64,000 nt of DNA, taken from assembly GCF_001297065.1 (NCBI RefSeq), contig NZ_LHOX01000018.1:310001-374000 (forward strand), in the 5' to 3' direction. The stretch comes from Enterococcus sp. RIT-PI-f. Its GTDB lineage: Bacteria > Bacillota > Bacilli > Lactobacillales > Enterococcaceae. Positions 59,507 to 64,000 of this stretch are shown here, piece after piece. A model generated the notes under the pieces. It was not told the DNA's origin and made no database searches. It saw only the letters and a list, made by a program, of their open reading frames with translations. Numbering within the stretch: the stretch's first letter is position 1; every line of letters starts with the position of its first letter. A program made the position numbers and the translations under genes.

Positions 59507-60352
59507 ATGAAGAAAAAAGAGGAATCGTTTGGTCAGATCATTCGTTCAATTCGTCAAAATCGTAAAATGACACAAAAAATGCTGGCCCAAGATATCTGTT
59601 CGCAAAGTGTCTTGAGCCGTATCGAAAATAATGAAGAACTCCCTAATGTTTGGGTGATGTATCAAATTTGTCAGCGTTTAGGCGTAACACTGGATCAAGT
59701 AATGATGCTCCACTCAGAAGAAATCAACCAATCCAATCAAGTGTTTGCGCAAATAGAATCTCATTTCGTCCACAAACGATATCAAGCTTTACTAGAAAAG
59801 CTGCAAGACAAACAAATCAAGCATTACCTGTATTTAGATACAGATATGCAAATGTACTATTACTATTTGGGCAGTTGCGCTTATTTTATTGATCAAGATT
59901 ATGAAGGGGCACTTGTGTCTTTGAAAAAAGGTTTATCCTATACGTATCAACAAGACAAAACCAATGTTTCTGTGATGGAGATTCGCCTCCTTAGCTGTAT
60001 GGGGCGTGTCTATAGTGATCTGCAGCAGCTTGCGGATGCCCGTTTAAATTTAGAGAAATCCTATGATAGTATGCAAGCCCTGCCGCCGGAACGTTTAACA
60101 ACAACATTGACAAAAGTATATTATAATTATGCTGTTTTTTTGAAGGAGCAAGGGGAGCTTTGCCGTTCTTTAAAAATCATTGAAGAAGGTATCGCTTTGG
60201 CAAGAGAAAAGAATAGTTTTTACTTCCTAGAAGAGTTATTTGAAATCAAAGCACAAGTCTTAACTTTTCTTAAAGAAGAGCAGGCCGCAAATAAGAGTTT
60301 TCAATTGTATCAGGCAGTCGTTGATATTCGGCAATCTGCTAAAATGGTGTAG
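59507..60352 (+). CDS. XRE family regulator with C-terminal TPR region (Rgg/PlcR-like)
   Basis: It has an N-terminal helix-turn-helix (FGQIIRSIRQNRKMTQKMLAQDICSQSVLSRIEN, about 7-40) and a helical C-terminal region of about 210 residues with tetratricopeptide-like helix pairs (YYLGSCAYFIDQDYEGALVSLKKGL and YNYAVFLKEQGELCRSLKIIEEGI). This is the layout of peptide-sensing regulators of the RNPP/Rgg type. No small peptide gene was recognised beside it. ATG at 59507 has CGGAGG upstream. Confidence 0.85.
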   Translation: MKKKEESFGQIIRSIRQNRKMTQKMLAQDICSQSVLSRIENNEELPNVWVMYQICQRLGVTLDQVMMLHSEEINQSNQVFAQIESHFVHKRYQALLEKLQDKQIKHYLYLDTDMQMYYYYLGSCAYFIDQDYEGALVSLKKGLSYTYQQDKTNVSVMEIRLLSCMGRVYSDLQQLADARLNLEKSYDSMQALPPERLTTTLTKVYYNYAVFLKEQGELCRSLKIIEEGIALAREKNSFYFLEELFEIKAQVLTFLKEEQAANKSFQLYQAVVDIRQSAKMV

Positions 60353-60418
60353 ACCTTTCTTGACTTCTCCGGCAAATAAGAGTAATTTTAAAGGAGAAAG
60401 AAAGAAGGAGCGATCTAG

Positions 60419-61564
60419 ATGAATCAATATATATATGCGGATAAATTCTTTTTGAAATCGGCAGTGCATGGACCCGGTTATTTAGAGATCAAAGATGGAA
60501 AGTTTGGTGCGATTCTTGAAAAAGCCCCAGCAAACGCAGATGTAGTCGATTATTCTGGCAAATGGGTAGCACCTGGTCTGGTAGACACACATATCCATGG
60601 CTATATGAATCATGATGTCATGGACAATGATGCCCAAGGAATCAAAGCGATGTCAGAAGGGTTACTGTCATGCGGCGTGACTTCATTTTTACCAACTACA
60701 TTAACGTCAAGCAAAGCACGCTTGCGGGATGTTGCGGAAACGATTGGTCAAGTCAAAGACGATGTCAACGGTGCCAAAATCCAAGGGATTTATTTTGAAG
60801 GACCTTTCTTCACCGAAGAACATAAAGGGGCACAAAACCCGATTTACTTTGGCGATCCAGACTTAGATACATTCCACGAGTGGCAAGAAGCGTCAGGCGG
60901 CATCATCAAAAAAATCGCCTTAGCACCTGAGCGTCAAGGTGTCAGTGAGTTTGTATCTACTGTGACGGAAGAAGGTGTGGTGGTTGCCCTAGGCCATAGC
61001 AATGGGACTTTGGCACAAGCCCAAGCTGCTGTTGAAGCAGGCGCGAGTGTTTTTGTACATGCCTTTAATGGCATGCGCGGGTTGAACCACCGTGAACCAG
61101 GCATGGTCGGTGCGTTGTTGTCATTGGATCAAGTCTTTTCTGAGTTGATTTGTGATGGGCACCATGTGCATCCGCAAGCAGCCGAAATCTTGATGGAAAA
61201 AGCTGGACATGATCATGTGGCATTGATCACAGATTGTATGATGGCTGGTGGCATGCCAGACGGTGATTATGTCTTAGGTGAATTCCCTGTCGTCGTGAAG
61301 GACGGTACAGCACGTTTGGCAGAAGGCAACTTGGCCGGCAGTATTTTGAAATTGAAAGAAGCCATCAAGAATGTCGTTGACTGGGGGATCGCTACGCCGC
61401 AAGAAGCGATCATGATGGCGACGTTGGTTCCAGCGATCAGTTGCAAAATAGATGATGTATGCGGCATGATCAAAGCAGGTCGAGCAGCTGATTTTATTAT
61501 TTTGGATGCAGAAATGAACGTGGAAGCAACTTATTTAGATGGTGTGTGCCGATACGAAGCATAA
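60419..61564 (+). CDS. nagA: N-acetylglucosamine-6-phosphate deacetylase
   Basis: It deacetylates GlcNAc-6-phosphate in amino-sugar and cell-wall recycling. It has the amidohydrolase fold with HxH in DTHIHGYMNHD, Glu in YFEGPFF, His in ALGHSNG, HAFNGM and catalytic Asp in ALITDCMMAGG. The 381-residue length is normal. RBS AAGGAG precedes the ATG; no nagB is adjacent. Confidence 0.95.
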   Translation: MNQYIYADKFFLKSAVHGPGYLEIKDGKFGAILEKAPANADVVDYSGKWVAPGLVDTHIHGYMNHDVMDNDAQGIKAMSEGLLSCGVTSFLPTTLTSSKARLRDVAETIGQVKDDVNGAKIQGIYFEGPFFTEEHKGAQNPIYFGDPDLDTFHEWQEASGGIIKKIALAPERQGVSEFVSTVTEEGVVVALGHSNGTLAQAQAAVEAGASVFVHAFNGMRGLNHREPGMVGALLSLDQVFSELICDGHHVHPQAAEILMEKAGHDHVALITDCMMAGGMPDGDYVLGEFPVVVKDGTARLAEGNLAGSILKLKEAIKNVVDWGIATPQEAIMMATLVPAISCKIDDVCGMIKAGRAADFIILDAEMNVEATYLDGVCRYEA

Positions 61565-61593
61565 TCTGCACCTATTTGGATCAAGCACAAACA

Positions 61594-61627
61594 GCGGTCA
61601 GGCGTATTGCCTGGCCGTTTTTTTATT
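61594..61627 (+). terminator. Terminator after nagA
   Basis: CGGTCAGGC pairs with GCCTGGCCG around a 5-base loop, followed by seven T. Confidence 0.92.
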
Positions 61628-61740
61628 GATCAATGTCAGTTGAAGGTGCCTATTTGGACACTGTTAAACTAGGGTTTTCATTCTTATGATTCGCAGATTT
61701 TGCTAGGGCTTGCTATACTACTGAAGAGGAGGTGCTGTTT

Positions 61741-62583
61741 ATGAAGACGATCGTAGTGACAGGTGCCAACGCTGGCATGGGCTATGCAACAGCGGAAGCA
61801 TTGGCCAGAGAGGGTGCCCATGTTATTATGTACTGCCGTTCGCAAGAAAGAGGGGCGGCTGCGCAAAAAGCATTACAAGAAAGTACTGGAAATCACGCAA
61901 TTGATTTGGTGATTGGTGATCTAGGTTCTCTAGAGAGCGTCCAACATTCGGCAACGGAGATGCGGCGTCGGTTTGATAAAATCGATGTCTTGATCGACAA
62001 TGCAGGTGTTGTCACATTAAAAAAAGAAAGCACCAAAGATGGTTTTGAAAAAATGCTGGGGGTCAACTATGTTGGCCACTATGAGTTGACCCGTTTGCTG
62101 CTGCCGTTGCTCAAACGGGCAGATCATGCGAGGATCGTCATCGTGGCTTCTGGTGCATATCAATTCGTTCCAGATCAGGACCAGGACTTTTTTGATGTGG
62201 CGGGGTTCTTGCCATGGCGAGAATATGGGCGTTCAAAGAAAGCGATGATCTTAATGGCAGAAGCTTTCGCAGACCAGTTGCGTAATACGGACATCACGGT
62301 AAATGCGCTGCATCCAGGTGCAGTCGCAACCAGCTTAGGTGTCAGTCGCAAAACTGGTTTTGGCAAGGCAGTTTATAAAGTGTTGACACCATTTTTCAAA
62401 ACACCGGCACAAGGAGCCGATACGGCTGTGTACTTGGCGACCAGCCCAGAAGTAGCGGCAATCTCGGGGCAATATTTTGTGGATCGGCAGATCACAGCAC
62501 TAGATATACCAAATAAAAAACAACAAGCACAAGCGTTATGGGTACAAACCCAAAGAGAGATCGCAGACCACTTGAATCAGTAG
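61741..62583 (+). CDS. Short-chain dehydrogenase/reductase (retinol-dehydrogenase-like)
   Basis: This SDR enzyme has cofactor motif TGANAGMG near residue 8, an Arg after strand 2 (YCRSQERG) favouring NADP(H), DNAG near 83, a Ser in IVIVASGAY, and the Tyr/Lys pair in YGRSKKA. At 281 residues it is typical of the light-dependent-protochlorophyllide/retinol dehydrogenase-like group. Substrate unknown. ATG at 61741 follows GAGGAGGTG. Confidence 0.88.
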   Translation: MKTIVVTGANAGMGYATAEALAREGAHVIMYCRSQERGAAAQKALQESTGNHAIDLVIGDLGSLESVQHSATEMRRRFDKIDVLIDNAGVVTLKKESTKDGFEKMLGVNYVGHYELTRLLLPLLKRADHARIVIVASGAYQFVPDQDQDFFDVAGFLPWREYGRSKKAMILMAEAFADQLRNTDITVNALHPGAVATSLGVSRKTGFGKAVYKVLTPFFKTPAQGADTAVYLATSPEVAAISGQYFVDRQITALDIPNKKQQAQALWVQTQREIADHLNQ

Positions 62584-62593
62584 TCAATCAGCG

Positions 62594-62636
62594 AAAAAAA
62601 AGCGCCCAGAGGAGCCACTAGTTCCTTTGGGCGCTT
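62594..62636 (-). terminator. Terminator of the minus-strand FUSC gene
   Basis: On the minus strand AAGCGCCCAAAGGAAC...CCTCTGGGCGCTT forms a long stem followed by eight T. Confidence 0.88.
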
Positions 62637-62652
62637 CACGTATAGCGGCAAG

Positions 62653-63252
62653 TTACTGCTTGTCTTTTTCTTGTTCTGAGATTGCGCCCTGAACATCGTG
62701 GAGCATTGCTTGCAGATCGGCTTCTTTTTGTTTCAAGACAGCCAGATCCTCAATGATTTCTTCTTCTTTCTCAATCTCTGGTGGACGAATCACAAAATTG
62801 ATCATTAAAGCAATCAAGGTACCAATAAATGTATCCAGTACCCGATCGAGTGCAAATATGATCGACTCTCCCTGTGGCACACTTAGTGTGATCAACAACA
62901 TCGTGGCGATCCCCGAAATAATGCCGGAGTTATTATTGATACCGTCGGATAAAACAATGATGAACATCACCAATGCTGGCAAAACCAAGAGCTCGATCAA
63001 AAAATCATGATGGAAATATTGCTTGGTCAAAAAATAAAAGATAGCAGTACCACCGCCGATCGAATTGCCTAATATTCGAGAACGGCCGAATGACAAAGTC
63101 GTGGTCAGATCTTGACGCAATGAAAACACAGCAGATAAAGCTGCGATCAATGGCTGACCGCGATCCAAAAAATGAAACAAAAGAATACAGAGCATCACAG
63201 CGATCGCTGTTTTGATCGTTCTCATCCCTAAGCGAAACCGCCCTAATTTCAT
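62653..63252 (-). CDS. Aromatic acid exporter/FUSC family membrane protein
   Basis: This 199-residue protein has about six short hydrophobic helices (residues 14-140), then a charged coiled-coil-like tail (about 150-199). The start RLGMRTIKTAIAV is the hallmark of the aromatic acid exporter family 1 (YgaE/YqjA-like, FUSC superfamily). It is short because it lacks the usual C-terminal cytoplasmic domain. It is divergent from a related gene at 63349. Confidence 0.82.
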   Translation of the reverse strand: MKLGRFRLGMRTIKTAIAVMLCILLFHFLDRGQPLIAALSAVFSLRQDLTTTLSFGRSRILGNSIGGGTAIFYFLTKQYFHHDFLIELLVLPALVMFIIVLSDGINNNSGIISGIATMLLITLSVPQGESIIFALDRVLDTFIGTLIALMINFVIRPPEIEKEEEIIEDLAVLKQKEADLQAMLHDVQGAISEQEKDKQ

Positions 63253-63348
63253 GATGGTGATTCCTCCTTTACCTTATCATAACCAAAGGTTGATAGAAAT
63301 TCTAGTCTTATCCCTTGATGTTTAGTATACTTTTTTGGAGGTGATAAA

Positions 63349-64000
63349 ATGAAAATTGGTTTAAGAACAACTAAAACAGCAATCGCAGCCGGATTGTCAA
63401 TGTACCTAGCGCAAAGTCTAGGCTTGCTCTATGCACCAGCAGCCGGTATTATTGCAGTTTTGAGTGTTGGCAATACGAAAAAAACATCATTATTTACTGC
63501 TGTTGGCCGCTTGATTTCTTTGGCAATCGCCACCGCGCTGGCTTTCATCAGTTTTCATCTCTTAGGCTATGGCCCAGTCGGTTTTGTCTTGTTTCTATTC
63601 TTGTTCATTCCAGTGGCTGTTTACTTCGGACTCACAGATGGTATCGTGGTCAATTCTGTTTTGGTCACGCATTATATGATGGAAGGCACCTTTGCACTGC
63701 CGCTGATTGGCAATGCTTTTTTACTGATGATCATCGGGATTGGCTTTGCCTTGCTATTTAATCTTTATATGCCGAATGGAGAAGAGAAACTGCACGAAGC
63801 CCAGTTAGCTGTAGAACAGACGTTTAAAAGTCTTTTAAAAGATTTGGCGCAATCATTTATGACGGGCACCGACGTATTGCCCAGTCAGTGTGTCCGCTTG
63901 TTTGATCAAATCAAAGAAGGACAGTATCAAGCAAAAATACATCAAGAAAACCAATGGGTTTCCTCCACGGGCTACTATGAAGCGTACTTTACGATGCGGC
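63349..64000 (+). CDS. Aromatic acid exporter family protein (YqjA-like), 3' truncated by window end
   Basis: An open reading frame with no stop before the end of the window begins at ATG 63349 after TTGGAGGTG. It starts MKIGLRTTKTAIAAGLSMYL, the aromatic-acid-exporter family 1 hallmark. Five to six hydrophobic helices follow to about residue 140, ending at FNLYMPNGEEKLHEAQ. A hydrophilic region of at least 75 residues then begins (QLAVEQTFKSLLKDLA). That region should be the family's C-terminal cytoplasmic domain. It is 96 bases from its divergent paralogue. Confidence 0.85.
   Translation, partial: MKIGLRTTKTAIAAGLSMYLAQSLGLLYAPAAGIIAVLSVGNTKKTSLFTAVGRLISLAIATALAFISFHLLGYGPVGFVLFLFLFIPVAVYFGLTDGIVVNSVLVTHYMMEGTFALPLIGNAFLLMIIGIGFALLFNLYMPNGEEKLHEAQLAVEQTFKSLLKDLAQSFMTGTDVLPSQCVRLFDQIKEGQYQAKIHQENQWVSSTGYYEAYFTMR

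Overview
The window looks like chromosome of a low-GC Gram-positive of the Lactobacillales, most likely an Enterococcus. Supporting signs are strong AGGAGG-type ribosome binding sites, frequent TTG/GTG starts, CcpA (cre) sites, a YkoEDCF thiamine-precursor ECF transporter under a TPP riboswitch, and an AdcA zinc lipoprotein with a fused ZinT domain under a Zur-like box. The species cannot be fixed from sequence reading alone. No insertion sequence, phage gene, rRNA or CRISPR array was seen.

Layout. 1-9.7 kb is housekeeping: the tail of a probable signal peptidase, the thiamine ECF transporter (minus strand), adcA, a pRiA4b ORF-3-like protein, a FAD oxidoreductase and recQ. 9.8-20.4 kb is a visibly more AT-rich block for beta-glucoside use: an RpiR regulator, a GH1 6-phospho-beta-glucosidase, a LacI repressor with two operators, a ROK kinase, a CUT1 ABC transporter (two permeases and a binding protein), a DUF624 protein, a GH30 enzyme and an SGNH hydrolase. 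20.4-25.8 kb carries a MalP-like PTS EIICB, a GH4 6-phospho-alpha-glucosidase, an FGGY kinase and a convergent GlvR-like RpiR regulator.

25.9-49.3 kb is a large pectin/uronate regulon. An IclR regulator leads eda-kdgK-kduI-kduD (plus strand). Facing it on the minus strand is a LacI regulator with uxaB, uxaA, uxaC and a rhamnogalacturonan acetylesterase. Next come a membrane-anchored AraC regulator, a divergently split CUT1 permease pair with two cre sites between them, a DUF624 protein, GH105, GH28, an alpha/beta hydrolase, a CE8 pectinesterase, a small membrane protein, GH43 and a binding lipoprotein. None of the enzymes has a signal peptide, so the logic is import of pectic oligosaccharides and cytoplasmic trimming. 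Galacturonate then runs UxaC-UxaB-UxaA to KDG, the unsaturated uronate runs KduI-KduD to KDG, and KdgK-Eda gives pyruvate and glyceraldehyde-3-phosphate.

49.4-64 kb is mixed: a TIM-barrel isomerase, a two-module VOC protein behind an inverted-repeat operator, a small kinase, peptidase E, a GNAT acetyltransferase, small membrane proteins, tRNA-Leu(GAG), a three-gene ABC-2 exporter, an AlaA-like aminotransferase, an XRE/TPR regulator, nagA, an SDR enzyme and two divergent aromatic-acid-exporter-type genes, the second cut by the window end. Neither CUT1 ABC system has its own ATPase here, so both probably share one encoded elsewhere.
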